Shown here piece by piece: positions 1-11,100 of a DNA stretch of 64,000 nucleotides. The first letter of the stretch is position 1, and every line of letters starts with the position of its first letter. The stretch is from Ochromonas danica (Eukaryota; Sar; Chrysophyceae; Chromulinales; Chromulinaceae), in the NCBI GenBank assembly GCA_015146655.1, contig VKHL01000044.1, positions 62,001 to 126,000 on the forward strand, given 5' to 3'. The notes under the pieces were generated by a model that searched no databases, was not told the DNA's origin, and saw only the letters and a program-made list of their open reading frames with translations. The translations under genes were made by a program, and so were the position numbers.

Positions 1-14
1 TCTCTTTCTTTATC

Positions 15-641
15 ATGTCTGAACGAATTAAGAAAGCAACAAAACCCAAAGTTAAACCCACTATAACCACCAATATAACAAGTCATAGCAATCAACCTGT
101 ACAAACCTATCGTAAAGTTGTCAATGAAACAGTCGAAGAGTCTATGCAAGATATCCTTCAAAGACTGAAAAAGAAGTCCACTTCAGTTTCTAGTCATAAG
201 GATATACGTGATCGGTTAATAGAGAAAGTTCTTCGTCTCACTGGGGATGGAACCGGTTCTTTTGGTCAGCAGCAGACCATCGTCATTGGATTCAATGCTC
301 TCTGTCGTGCCTTGAAGAAGAATACCCTCTCAGTCATATGTATGGCAAAGAAAGCGAATGATAATGCTTTACAATTCCTTCTAGAAGGAAGTTTAGTGAG
401 GAAAGTTCCTTTGGTCATCTTACCAGTCTTCTCTTCTTCATTAAAAGAAGCATTAAAAGTACATGAAGCTTTCTGTTTTGGTGTAGTACGAAGTGAGACT
501 TTGTTGCAGAAGAGAGGAGAAAGGAAAGAGGGACAAGAGAAGGAGGAGGAGGAGGAAGAAGAAGAAGGAAGTATTGAGATGGATAGTCATCATGCTGCCG
601 TGGATGACCTACGGGACTTCCTTCTCGGTCTTGCAGTCTAG
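15..641 (+). CDS. RPP38/L7Ae-family RNA-binding protein (RNase P/MRP subunit-like)
   Basis: A 208-residue single-exon ORF with an ATG start. Residues about 85-160 have the look of the L7Ae/L30e fold: a TIVIGFNALCRAL segment followed by a strand (LSVICMAKKAND), a helix and VPLVILP. The wording is closest to the RPP38 branch, whose members bind kink-turns in RNase P and RNase MRP RNA and act in nucleolar tRNA and rRNA processing. The N-terminus is basic and disordered-looking (Lys/Thr rich). A glutamate run near residue 180 comes from GAG/GAA repeats. The gene lies at the window edge, so its promoter is outside. A generic L7Ae-like protein such as a ribosomal or snoRNP protein is the alternative; the single Ala/Leu-rich domain with long extensions favours RPP38. 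Confidence 0.55.
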   Translation: MSERIKKATKPKVKPTITTNITSHSNQPVQTYRKVVNETVEESMQDILQRLKKKSTSVSSHKDIRDRLIEKVLRLTGDGTGSFGQQQTIVIGFNALCRALKKNTLSVICMAKKANDNALQFLLEGSLVRKVPLVILPVFSSSLKEALKVHEAFCFGVVRSETLLQKRGERKEGQEKEEEEEEEEGSIEMDSHHAAVDDLRDFLLGLAV

Positions 642-1177
642 CATGACCTCCTCCTGGGATATTCTATCCTACTTGCTTTCGCTACTCATTACTTTGCCAT
701 GTGGTAATAGTAAAGGTAAGAATCATATCTTGTCTAGCAAAAGCTCTCAGGACCACCCCGTTCCACAGTATGAGTGATGTATTTTGGGAGGTCTAAGAGA
801 TAGATTGTTTAACATGATGATTCTAAAGTGGGGGAAAAGTGTGTTTGGTAGAGAACATGATTTATTTGACGAGAGCTTTATTTGACGAGAGCTTAACTTT
901 CACCTTGTTTTGTTTTTTGTTTTGCTTATTATGATTAGATGTTGGTGTTGACATAACAGCAATATAAGGAATGCTGTAAGGCTCAGTAAACTCTAACCCT
1001 AACCGTAAGATATGCACAAGCATGACCATTGTTTAATATGTGTAGACAATATCATCCACCCGCTGGATTGGACCTACTGGTGTGGTGTAGAAAGCATTCA
1101 ATGTTGGCTGGTATAGTATTGGTTTTGCGTGGGAAACTCTCTGTCCAAACCATTTTCTGTTGGCAGATAATAATAGT
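642..1177. other. Intergenic spacer with a short direct repeat
   Basis: No convincing gene. Two adjacent copies of a roughly 17-base unit (core ATTTGACGAGAGCTT) lie near 866-899. Two TTAGGG-type telomere-like units (CTAACCCTAACC) occur near 991-1002, too few to matter. The end of the spacer should hold the promoter of the glycosyltransferase that follows. Confidence 0.6.
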
Positions 1178-3667
1178 ATGAGCTTGTTTTATTTGCTTCC
1201 GCACTCAACTATGGTCTTTGTCCTTCACTTCTTCTTCTTTTACACCTTTGTTTTCTTAGGTCAAGCAGCAGAGGATTGTCGGTGGAAATATCATGAGGAA
1301 AGAAGAGATGAAGCAGTGGAGGTCTTTTGGATCAACCTGGACAAGAGTGTGAGTCGTCGTATCGCTATGGAAGATCATCTCAATCATCTTGGTATTCTCC
1401 ATCGTCGAGTAAGAGGACTCTCCTTAGATGATCTCTACATCCCTGAAGATATCCTCACCACTTGGAATCAATATGAAGCACAGATTAACACAAAAGATGT
1501 CATTCCTTTAACATTCATCCCTCCTTCTAGAGCAGATCAATCCAAAGCAGCTGATGGTGGTAGTAGTAGTAGTGGTGGTGGTGGTAGGGGTGATAGTGGT
1601 AGTGGTAGGGTGAATGTGTCTTATGCTATCACAGGGTTAGTCGGTCGTGCCAAGACAAATCGTCTACAAGAATTAGGTTGTACTGCTTCTCATCTAGAAG
1701 CTATGAGACAAGCAGTTTATAATAATCGTACTACAAGTCCTTATGCTATTATAACAGAAGATGATATCTTCTTTCCTTTCAATATCAACTTTACAGCTTT
1801 AGCATTAACTGCACCAAATGATTTCACTATTTTACAACTTTTCAATTCTAATGAAGGAAGTATGATATCATTATGGAAAGATTATCTAATACATGGCGAA
1901 AAGAAGTTATGGATTGAACATCGTATTAAACAAGCTGTTAGTTTTTGGTCAACTTGTGCTTATCTCATTCATCGTGATCGAATACGTCCTATTTTAGAAA
2001 AGATTGCCTTTGATGACCATATTATACATCCAATAGATAAGAATAGTCGGAAAATTGTCAACTTTAAGATTGTTGCAGGAATTGCTAAACCATGTCGACC
2101 AAAACTAACAACTTGTTGTCTTGCACAACCTGCTAGTCATAGTTATCAATTCCAACATCAACCACCATGTGTTTGGGCACCAAAAGGATTTCAAGCAGAT
2201 TCTTTTCTTTATGCTTTAGATAAGACTTATGTCTTATCACTTCCTTTAATCACTAATGGAGAAGGTGGAAATGAAAGTACATTTCATCAAGATCATGTCG
2301 AATCAATTCATCATGCTGCTTTTCAAAGACAACGTGGTTATATTAATGAATTAATTCATCAACAAGTTCCTTTACCTTCATTTGTTCAATTAGCTTGTCA
2401 AAAGAGTCTATTGCAATCAATGGAATTACATAAACGTGAAAGTTGTTCGTTACCTTATTATCTAAGAGAACCTGGTCATAGTCATAGTCAAGCTGTTTCT
2501 ATACCATTCCATGCTATTGAAACTATCTGGCGAGGTCGAACTATTCCTATTCAACATGTTAATAAAACAATTTTCCCATTATTTCAAAGTCATTCTTGGG
2601 TAAGAAGAGAAATGGTTCATATACCATCTGATATTATTGAGACATGGGAAGGAAAGAATTGTCAATTTCATTCTAAAGAATTCTCTTCTTTAGATAATTC
2701 ACAAAAAGTTTCATTATGGAATGAAGGAATTCGATTTGTTGTAACTGGATTATGTGGACGTAGTCGTGCAAATAGTTTAGAGGATTTACCACGTCTTCTA
2801 TCTCATCTTATTACCCTCTATGATATCATAGAACAACAACAACAACTAGCAGCAGGTACAGGCACAGGTACAGGTAGTGCTGGTACAGGTAGTGCTGTTA
2901 CTGGTACGGGTAGTGGTACAGGTACAGCAGGTGCTGGTGGAACTACCTCCTCTCTAGCATCCAAATATGCTATCATTAGTGAAGGAGGTGGTGATTTGCA
3001 TTCACCTTTTATAATTGATTTCTCTCAATTAATTGCTTCTGCACCAAATGATTTTGTCTTCTTACGACTATTCTTAGGTGATAAAGATGTTATGGAGAAT
3101 TATTGGCGTGGTTATGTTTCAAATTATTCTTCTTATTGGAGACATCATGCTGATCGTGTCTATGATGAATTAGCTCCTAAACTCTATATTGTCAACTTAG
3201 AGAGAATTACTCCCAAGTTACAACATATCATAACTAAGCATGAATTAAACACAACTGCTAGACTATATGATATGAAGATTATTGCTGGATTAAAATCGCC
3301 TTGTATACCCACACAATGCTGTACATCTCATCATGATACAACCACTACTACTACCACTACTACTACTACTACTGCTACTACCTCTGAACAAGATGGAAAT
3401 GGAGATAATAGAAAGAATGCTTGTTTAGTCAATCCAACAGGTTTTCAAACTGAACGCTTTTTATGGAAATTAGGACCAACCTATACATTTACACTTCCAC
3501 TCTTTACAGCAGAGATGACTTATCATCAACAAAAAACACCTCATATGATTGAAATCTTTGCTAGTCATCGTAGATTTATGAATGAGATTATTACAGAACA
3601 TGCACCAAAGCCTAACTTTGTTAGAAGTCGATGTGCTCGACATCTTCCATTAGCTACTTTAGCCTAG
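1178..3667 (+). CDS. Tandem GT25-like glycosyltransferase, secretory
   Basis: The first ATG in frame gives 829 residues. The N-terminus carries a hydrophobic stretch (VFVLHFFFFYTFVFLG) that should act as signal peptide or signal anchor, so the product probably works in the ER/Golgi lumen. Residues about 48-60 (VFWINLDKSVSRR) match the start of family 25 glycosyltransferases, and YAIITEDDI at about 190-198 supplies the acidic metal/nucleotide-sugar motif. A second, related module occupies the C-terminal half: AITGLVGR/VVTGLCGR, APNDF, AGIAKPC/AGLKSPC and TYVLSLPL/TYTFTLPL recur in both. In the second module the acidic motif reads SEGGGD, so it may be catalytically dead. Gly/Ser and Thr runs encoded by simple repeats separate the blocks. 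Members of GT25 include LPS galactosyltransferases and collagen galactosyltransferases; the acceptor here is unknown. Confidence 0.65.
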   Translation: MSLFYLLPHSTMVFVLHFFFFYTFVFLGQAAEDCRWKYHEERRDEAVEVFWINLDKSVSRRIAMEDHLNHLGILHRRVRGLSLDDLYIPEDILTTWNQYEAQINTKDVIPLTFIPPSRADQSKAADGGSSSSGGGGRGDSGSGRVNVSYAITGLVGRAKTNRLQELGCTASHLEAMRQAVYNNRTTSPYAIITEDDIFFPFNINFTALALTAPNDFTILQLFNSNEGSMISLWKDYLIHGEKKLWIEHRIKQAVSFWSTCAYLIHRDRIRPILEKIAFDDHIIHPIDKNSRKIVNFKIVAGIAKPCRPKLTTCCLAQPASHSYQFQHQPPCVWAPKGFQADSFLYALDKTYVLSLPLITNGEGGNESTFHQDHVESIHHAAFQRQRGYINELIHQQVPLPSFVQLACQKSLLQSMELHKRESCSLPYYLREPGHSHSQAVSIPFHAIETIWRGRTIPIQHVNKTIFPLFQSHSWVRREMVHIPSDIIETWEGKNCQFHSKEFSSLDNSQKVSLWNEGIRFVVTGLCGRSRANSLEDLPRLLSHLITLYDIIEQQQQLAAGTGTGTGSAGTGSAVTGTGSGTGTAGAGGTTSSLASKYAIISEGGGDLHSPFIIDFSQLIASAPNDFVFLRLFLGDKDVMENYWRGYVSNYSSYWRHHADRVYDELAPKLYIVNLERITPKLQHIITKHELNTTARLYDMKIIAGLKSPCIPTQCCTSHHDTTTTTTTTTTTTATTSEQDGNGDNRKNACLVNPTGFQTERFLWKLGPTYTFTLPLFTAEMTYHQQKTPHMIEIFASHRRFMNEIITEHAPKPNFVRSRCARHLPLATLA

Positions 3668-4104
3668 ACTAGATTGATGAGGTTAGCTTAGGTTAGCACT
3701 TGTGTTAGACTACCTCATTGTTGTTGGATAGCTGGGGTATTAGTGGTTAGAGTGAGAGTGATAACTACAAACTACAGTAGGTATTGTATACAAACAAACA
3801 AAACCTTCTCAATGCAATATCAATATCATTGCTAATTACTTCTTTACCTCATCTCCTGCTGGAGACAAGACTGACTAGCAGCAGGGAACACTTCACTTTC
3901 CAGTATGTATTAATAGCTATTGTTCATTAAGTTAGACACAGTGCATTAACTTAGACTAGCAGGTGCTTGGCTTGGTCAAAGCTGCTACAAAGCTGCTATG
4001 CTTAAGAGGAGGTAGAGAGACAGAGTGTTAATCATCATCACTATGGTGTGATCTACTACTAGTACTACTTCCCACTACACTCTAAGAGAGAACAAACCAT
4101 TAAA
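3668..4104. other. Convergent 3' spacer
   Basis: The spacer lies between the 3' ends of the glycosyltransferase (+) and the sulfotransferase (-). It should contain both 3' UTRs and poly(A) sites. No gene, RNA or clear repeat was seen. Confidence 0.6.
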
Positions 4105-5637
4105 TTAAAGATCTTCATGACGTTCTCGTCGATTCACTTCACGTCCCCAAATAATACGTGCTTCACATTCTGGTGATGTAGCAAAGAAACACCAGAAATA
4201 AGCATAAACTTCCATCCAAGCATGAGGTAAGACTAATCTTAGTAGATCACTAATATCATCAATTGATTGCTCTTCTCGTACTATCTCCAAGTATTGTCTT
4301 CGACTAACTCGTACTTCTTCTAATAGATCTTGACAATCCAATGGTAAAGTATAATTAGTACAAATATAATCAATAAGATAGATACGACATATGACACGAA
4401 GATAATCTCGTGCAGTTTTACGATATTGTGGTACTGTATAGCCGTTGGGAATTACACCCCGTTGACTACCACTACCAGTACCACTACCTGTAGTGGTAGT
4501 AGAGGTTGAAGTAGAGGTAGTAGTAGTAGCAGGTGCTACAGTGTGATTACCAAATCGTTCAAAAGCATCTAAAGAAGCAAAGGCAAAGAATGATCTAGCA
4601 GCTGCTGTAGTATGATAAGGATCTGAAGAAGAAGGATGAAATCTCCATTGACTTCTTCTTGTTCTTTTACGAAATATTTCATTTAATACAGGTACATTAG
4701 CTTCATTAGAGAGTGTTGCCCATTCTTGATGGAAGTTCTCTAATTGATATAGTCGTAATGGTATTCCTTCTACTTCTTCTGCTAATGTCAAAGTACCAAT
4801 CATTGGGATAAGATGCATCATTTCAAATGGTTGATTTTGAAATAATCGATGTGAACCATCAGATAAGAGGATCATATTAATAAACTCTATCACTCGTAAT
4901 GGACTTCCCAATGGTGATTGAAGAGGTAAAGTAACGGTACCTTGTGCTTCTCCTCCTCCTCCTTGTTGTTGTTGAGATGTTGATGGTGGTGGTGATTGTG
5001 ATTGTTGTTGTTGTTTGGTCAATGCAAGTTGTCCACGATATTCAATCTCACTCATAGCAGAAATAAAACGATCTAAAGGATCACGTACAAAAGTAAAACT
5101 ATATCTTGGTGGATGTGTTGTTGACCAATACAGATTCTTCATTGTACGTCCTGATCGAATATGAAGACGTCGATGTAAACATTCTTCTTGATAACAATTC
5201 TGACTTATAAATGTTATATTTTCATTATCAACTACATGTGCTAATTCAGATAAGAGAGACCGTATATTATCATTCGCATTTTTGTATATTCGGTAATAGA
5301 CCAACACAGAGGAGGGGATAATGTTAGTCCCTTTTTTCAGTTTTGGTAAAGTCACTTCAACAGTTCCAAAAGATCGTTTATAGAATTGCATGTCTTCTAG
5401 TCCAAGTCCAGTAGTAGAAGAAGATGGAAGAGAGACTTCTTCTCGAGCTAATTGCCATTGTTCACGTTGTAAGAAGATGATGAAATCACGATCAGAACAA
5501 AGTCCTTGTCGATCATTCAGAACATCTTCTCCTCCACTGCTGCTACTACTACTACTAGCACTATTACGAAATAGATGGTCTTGAGAAGATACTATCACCC
5601 AATAGGAAATAAAGACAATTACTATTGATATCATCAT
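4105..5637 (-). CDS. Sulfotransferase-family protein, secretory/Golgi
   Basis: Single exon of 510 residues from the first ATG. The N-terminus (ISIVIVFISYWVIVSS) is a signal peptide or membrane anchor. The VYYRIYKNANDNIRSLL segment resembles the 5'-phosphosulfate-binding loop of PAPS-dependent sulfotransferases, with Asn where many have Gly/Thr. FTFVRDPLDRFISAMSE is a good 3'-phosphate-binding motif (RDPxxRxxSA). Together they place it with membrane-type carbohydrate sulfotransferases, which transfer sulfate from PAPS to glycans in the Golgi lumen. Low-complexity insertions (Gln/Pro near residue 210, Thr/Ser/Gly near 375) come from trinucleotide runs. It is convergent with the GT25-like gene, and its start is 122 bases from a divergent tRNA-Ala. 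The substrate cannot be told from sequence. Confidence 0.7.
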   Translation of the reverse strand: MMISIVIVFISYWVIVSSQDHLFRNSASSSSSSSGGEDVLNDRQGLCSDRDFIIFLQREQWQLAREEVSLPSSSTTGLGLEDMQFYKRSFGTVEVTLPKLKKGTNIIPSSVLVYYRIYKNANDNIRSLLSELAHVVDNENITFISQNCYQEECLHRRLHIRSGRTMKNLYWSTTHPPRYSFTFVRDPLDRFISAMSEIEYRGQLALTKQQQQSQSPPPSTSQQQQGGGGEAQGTVTLPLQSPLGSPLRVIEFINMILLSDGSHRLFQNQPFEMMHLIPMIGTLTLAEEVEGIPLRLYQLENFHQEWATLSNEANVPVLNEIFRKRTRRSQWRFHPSSSDPYHTTAAARSFFAFASLDAFERFGNHTVAPATTTTSTSTSTTTTGSGTGSGSQRGVIPNGYTVPQYRKTARDYLRVICRIYLIDYICTNYTLPLDCQDLLEEVRVSRRQYLEIVREEQSIDDISDLLRLVLPHAWMEVYAYFWCFFATSPECEARIIWGREVNRRERHEDL

Positions 5638-5759
5638 TTTCACTGTGAGACAATGTCATCAAAGCTCACAAGTGAAACCACTCACTTAGATCTGACTCCT
5701 TCTATTACCTTCTTCTCACCGTACCAATCACCAACCTAGCTACTTCATTGTAGCAATCT

Positions 5760-5832
5760 GGGCGACTAGCTCAATTGGTAGAGCGTACGCTTAGCATGCG
5801 TGAGGTATGGGGATCGAAGCCCCAGTTGTCCA
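5760..5832 (+). tRNA. tRNA-Ala (AGC), copy 1
   Basis: A 73-base cloverleaf. The acceptor GGGCGAC pairs with GTTGTCC (two G-U pairs), the D arm is GCTCAATTGGTAGAGC, and the anticodon loop TTAGCAT reads AGC. The T arm is TGGGG-ATCGAAG-CCCCA with discriminator A. Internal A and B boxes are intact and there is no intron. A T-run at 5837-5842 is a good Pol III terminator. The 33 bases before it are identical in all three copies in this window and contain a small GCTAC...GTAGC hairpin. Confidence 0.95.
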
Positions 5833-6269
5833 ACTCTTTTTTGCTTCTCTACTCATCATCTCATCATCTCATCACGTGCAAAGCAACACAACAACACTCA
5901 ACACTGTCAACTGCTGGGATTGTGTCGGTTGTGTTCCTTTCTTGTAGTAGTTGTTGTGAAGAATAAAAATATAACGTTCTTCTTCTTCTTCTTCAATTAA
6001 ATCAGATTGGATAGAAGTAATAATAATAATTATTATTAGCAAGGTAAGAGAATTTCTGATAATAATATGATGATGTCATTGACGAATTTTCTATTGTTAT
6101 TGTTGTTATTATTTTTGTCAATCATAATAATCATAATAATGATAATAATAATAATCTTCTTCTATTATTATTATCTATCAATCTCTCTTATTCCCTCCTC
6201 TTGTTTGTTTCTAAATATTAAATATTAATAATATTGTTATTAATTGTTCTTGACAGAAGAGAAGGAAAA
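5833..6269. other. AT-rich spacer upstream of the CCT gene
   Basis: The spacer is strongly AT-rich with TTC and AAT/ATT microsatellites (5972-5995 and roughly 6020-6240). It should hold the CCT gene promoter and 5' UTR. No coding region was recognised. Confidence 0.6.
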
Positions 6270-8023
6270 ATGCTGCAGACAACTTCTTCATTATCATCTT
6301 CTATGAGCACTTCTCTTAACCCTGCCCCTCTCATTGTCAAGAACACTTCCTCTTCCTCTGCTGAACGATTACGATCCAATAGTTATGAAGTCTCCAAAAC
6401 TAAACGAATTCGTGCTGGAAGTATTAGTTGTCGACTAAGGTACTAGACTACTACTGCTACAGTACCTACCACTACTACTATAGTATAGTTTAGACCACAT
6501 AGTCAGACCCTCCTCTGCTTCTCCTTCACCTTGTCTGACTATACTATACTATGCTATTGCCATGTTATGCTATGTTACGTTGTTGTTGTTATTAGAGCTG
6601 CGTCAGACTTGGAAGAGAGTGGATTCATTGACAAGCATCAGAAAGGTCTGATTAAAGATCTTATCATTAGTGGGGATGCTACCTTACAGACTCTCTTGGA
6701 TAAATACGAACGAGGTGATCGTCAAGAACTCTTAGGTAACAACAACAACCATCATCATTATCATCTTTACTATGTCATCATCTCAGACTTATCATATGTG
6801 TGTCTGTGTGTGTGTGTCTATGAGGTAGATTTGATTGAATCTGGTTACTTGGATAAACAAAGTGTAGATATCCTTGATGGATTAGATTTTGACTTTCTCA
6901 ATAACTTCCCTATCTCAGAGGAAGATGAAGAAGGCATGGACTTTCTCAATGGCATGGGACTTGTTCCCCAACAATCTTCCATCTCTTCCATGCCACCCCC
7001 AACAAGTGGTGGGGTTGGTTCTTCTTCAATCATCTCTTTGAATCACTCCTCCAATGCTCCTTCTTCTTCCATGACATCCATGCATCATCATCATCATCTG
7101 TCTGTTCCTTCTATTAATAACGGACATGATAATGCTACTACGATGGAACGTCATCGAAGAGAAAGTATTGATAACCTCTATGTGCAAGAACTTCTACCAG
7201 ATGATCTTGATCATCATCTCCCACACTATCTCCCTTCATCATCAACTCAAAACCATTTCCCTCATTCTTCCCATATGGCAGACAGTAATGTCTTCAATGA
7301 ACTCTTCCATCACTTTGCTACTTCGGAAGAGAATGGAGGAGCAGAGATGATGACTGCTGGTAGTGTATCAAGTAGTGGTAAATCTCAACGAAAATCTATT
7401 CGCTTGGATAATAACAATAACAATAATAACAATAATGGCAGTACAAGTGATCGAGTAGATCTTTCTGCTTATGCGACATTGGCAGCTTCATTGGAAGCTG
7501 AAGGACGACGAGGTCCTGTTGTTGGTTCAAGTCTTGGTGGATTATTATCTGGAATAACTTCTTCCGTGGGTGGAGGAGTTAATACAGGTGGCATAAGATC
7601 TCTGGGGACTGTGGGAGGATCATCTAATGCCAGAAGCATTGTAACTCCTGGTCTTGGATCAACTATTGTGCCAAGCAGTTCAAATCGTCCTGGTAGGTGA
7701 CTGGACTACTTTGTTTTCATCGTCATCTCTTACTGTACTAACAATGTTTCCACTACTTTAACTTCAAAGGAATGTCCACCACGGACATAGTACTCCCTAT
7801 CCCTCCTGCTGAAGCGAAGGCTTTGGGTTATATCGGTGCCTATTCACCTGAGCAACGAAGAGAGCGTATCATGAAGTTCTTGGAAAAGCGTCAACGTCGT
7901 GTTTGGACGAAGAAAGTCAAGTATGATGTGCGAAAGAATTTTGCTGACAGTCGAATGCGAATCAAAGGAAGATTCGTCAAGAAAGAAGACGAGGACATCA
8001 TGAGAGAGCTTCTCACTATATAA
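6270..8023 (+). CDS. CCT-motif protein (putative transcriptional regulator)
   Basis: Four exons deduced by frame: 6270-6439, 6596-6735, 6829-7692 and 7770-8023, giving 475 residues. The C-terminus holds a CCT motif (RIMKFLEKRQRRVWTKKV ... NFADSRMRIKGRFVKK), the basic DNA/partner-binding module named after CONSTANS, CO-like and TOC1. In plants it serves light, clock and flowering control, and it is common in heterokont algae. Exons 2-3 encode a repeated DLxESGxxDK pattern (SDLEESGFIDK, then DLIESGYLDK) that forms an acidic helical region of unknown role. The middle is Ser/Asn/His/Gly rich. Intron 2 (6736-6828) is 93 bases and free of in-frame stops, so its retention would keep the frame. The upstream in-frame TTG at 6234 is not a plausible start. 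Confidence 0.75.
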
Positions 8024-8193
8024 GATGGATAGTTATACTGATGATACCACGAGAGCACAGAAATATGATCACTACTCATTTTGGTTAGTCAAAGAAGTTG
8101 GGAGCATGTTGGTGGAGAAGTTCCACAGATTATTAACTTGTTAAATGTTGCGTCTAAGTCAATGTCGTGTTCTTCTTATTGTTAGAAATGTTG

Positions 8194-11100
8194 TTAGTAC
8201 TCCTGTAGCCTCAATCGAGGAGCGATATTCATACTTTGCAACTCCTGGAAGAGGAGCTTGCAAGCATATGGGAGGCGAATGGAGGACACTTTATTGCCTG
8301 ATCGGCAGCGTTGACACCAATTCTCATACCCTAACAGCCCACAACCTTCACAAACATTTGCAGTGAAAGCATCCGAAGAGATCATGAGGCGCTCCATAAT
8401 CAAGTTAGAAGCACCATAGCCAATGAGACAGTCGCGTTCCATCTCTCCTAGACGCAAACCACCATCACGAGAACGACCTTCCGTGGGTTGTCTAGTCAAC
8501 ACTGCACGAGGTCCACGGGCACGTGCATGCATCTTGTCCATGACCATGTGCTTGAGCTTTTGGTAGAACAAAGGTCCCATAAATATAAATGTCTCAAGAG
8601 GTAAGCCAGTGATACCAGAAGTGACCAAATCTTTACCAACATAACTGTAACCATTCTTAACTAATTCAGCGCACACCTTCTCCACACGATCAGCATTTCC
8701 GAATTCTTCTCCAAATGCCGATCCATATCCTTGTCTTCCTTCGAAAACAGCAGCCTTTCCACTTACCAACTCAATCATCTTGCCCACAGTCATTCGAGAG
8801 GGGAAACCATGAGGATTCATGATAAGATCAGGACAGATACCTTTCTCACTGAAAGGCATGTCTTCCTGATTGACAATCAGACCACAAACACCTTTCTGTC
8901 CATGACGAGAAGAGAATTTATCACCAACTTCTGGACGACGAATTTGTCTCAACATCACTTTGATGATGAAATGCTCATTTTCATTCGAGGTAATAAGCAC
9001 TTTGTCAACAGTGGAAGGAACGGCACCTTTGTAAGTCAATTTGCTGGGCTTATACTCCTCTGGTCCAGCATCAACACGACCATCAATTATCTCACCAGTA
9101 TTGAGAGGTGTAAACTTGTTGACAATAACATGTCCAGGTTCAAGGATCTGACCCACTTGACAGATTCCATCTGGATCGAGTAGCTCTTGTTTCTTGAAGC
9201 GTTGATCTTCTCTCCCACCAGGGAATTGATCAGCATCTGCCGGACCCATAGTTTTATCTGAAGCACCATTACTATAACGCTTTATATAAGCAACACTCTT
9301 TTTAGCAATAAGACAGCGTCCAAATCCTCGATCAAGTGAGCCACGATTTAACACAACCGCATCTTCAATATCATAACCACTATAAGACATCACTGCTAAA
9401 GAAGCATTTTGACCGCCAGGAACCTGATCAAAGTTAACAAGATCAAGTGTGCGAGACTTGACCATTGGCTTGTGAGGATATATCATAGTGTAGAGAAGGG
9501 TATCAAAGCGTTCATATTGATTCATACCAATTGTGCCAATAGCTTGCTTACCCATGGCACATTGATAAGTATTACGTGGTGATTGATTATGATGTGGATA
9601 AGGAACAAGTCCAGCCACAACACCCAAGATAGTCAATGGATCAATCTCCATATGAGTGTGTTCTGGTGTAATATCAGCTTCTCTCAATGCTACCAAGCAA
9701 TTGTTTTCTTCATTGACATCAACATATTCCATTACACCTTGTTGGAGAAGATCACTAATTTGAGTTTCTTTTCCAATCGTATCAACATGATGTTGGGTTA
9801 ATTTAACCTTGCCACCATCTTCTAAGATGAGAAGAGGTCTACAGACACGTCCACCATCAGAAGCGATGTAAACAGCTTTCTGTACCACATTGAGATAGAC
9901 AGAGACAAACTCTCCAGTACGTCCTTGTCTACGTAGAAGACGAATACGATCAACAAGATGATTAGGATTTTCATGAATACCCACAATCAAACCATTAAGA
10001 AAGACCAAATAAGTAGATCGAGCATTGATTTCTTCTCCTGAGAATAGTGTGATATCTTCCACTCCAAGATCATAACATATCTTTAAAAGATTTTCATTTT
10101 CTGATTCTTCATCATTAGTAACATGAGCTAAAAGAGCAAGATTCTTAACAAGACCACAAGCTTCTCCTTCAGGAGTATCAGCAGGACACATCATACCCCA
10201 TTGAGAAGGTTGTAAAGAACGAGGACCAGAGACTTTACGTGTCTTTTCAAACTGACTAGATACTCTTGTCATCATACCCAAGGCTGAAATATAGCTTAAT
10301 CTACTAAGTACTTGTGTGACACCAGCTCGATCCATACGGAAACGTTTTAATACCCAACTACCAGTAGAGATAGCATGAACAAAACCTTGTGTAATAGTAT
10401 CACCACGCATGAACTTGACAATATCAAATCCAGATGCACGATTAGGTTTAGAAAGAATCATATCAGCTTGACGTTTTAAATCACTATTAAATCTTTTAAA
10501 TAAATCTTCAAAGAGTAAAGAGATTAAAGAACCTGCTAATTCAAGACGTTTATTACCATAATAATCTTTATCATCTAATAGTTTACGATCTTGTACAGTA
10601 CGTAAAACACGTCTTATAATATGAGTAATATAGACAATCTTTGCTTTGAAACTATATCTTTCAACTGGAACATGATTTAATACTAAATGTGCTAATACTT
10701 CTGCTGCTTCAGCAATAGGAGATAAAGTACGTTTAGAGGATGTTCTAGCTTGTGTATTATTTTCTTTTACAGCTTTTACTTTATTACCAATATGAGTTAA
10801 AGCTTGTTCTTGAGTATAGATACCCAAACTATATGGTTCTTCTAAAGAAGCAGAAAATAAGTCAATTATATCAGGTTCTGTACCAACAAATTGAACAATT
10901 TCTTGATCACATTCTAATCCCATAGCTTTCAAAACCACAACAATAGGAATATCATCTCCTATAGAATTATGTTTGAGATAGATTCTTCCAGATTTAAAGA
11001 AGATATTACAACGTGATTTTCGTTCATGAGTAGAGGAAGTAATAGCAGCACTAACATTATCTTTACTATCTAATTCAATAATGACACGATTCTATTCAAT

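Noticed and set aside
985-1005. Telomere-like CTAACCCTAACC near 1 kb and similar words near 39.76 kb
   Set aside because: Only two units each; too short to indicate an internal telomere.
1160-1177. Upstream TTG start of the GT25-like gene (and similar non-ATG starts at 5643, 6234, 13581, 35219)
   Set aside because: Nuclear eukaryotic genes nearly always start at ATG; the first in-frame ATG was used instead.
8731-9183. Long open frames on the plus strand inside RPC2
   Set aside because: They are antisense to a highly conserved exon and show no domain; they reflect codon bias of the true gene.
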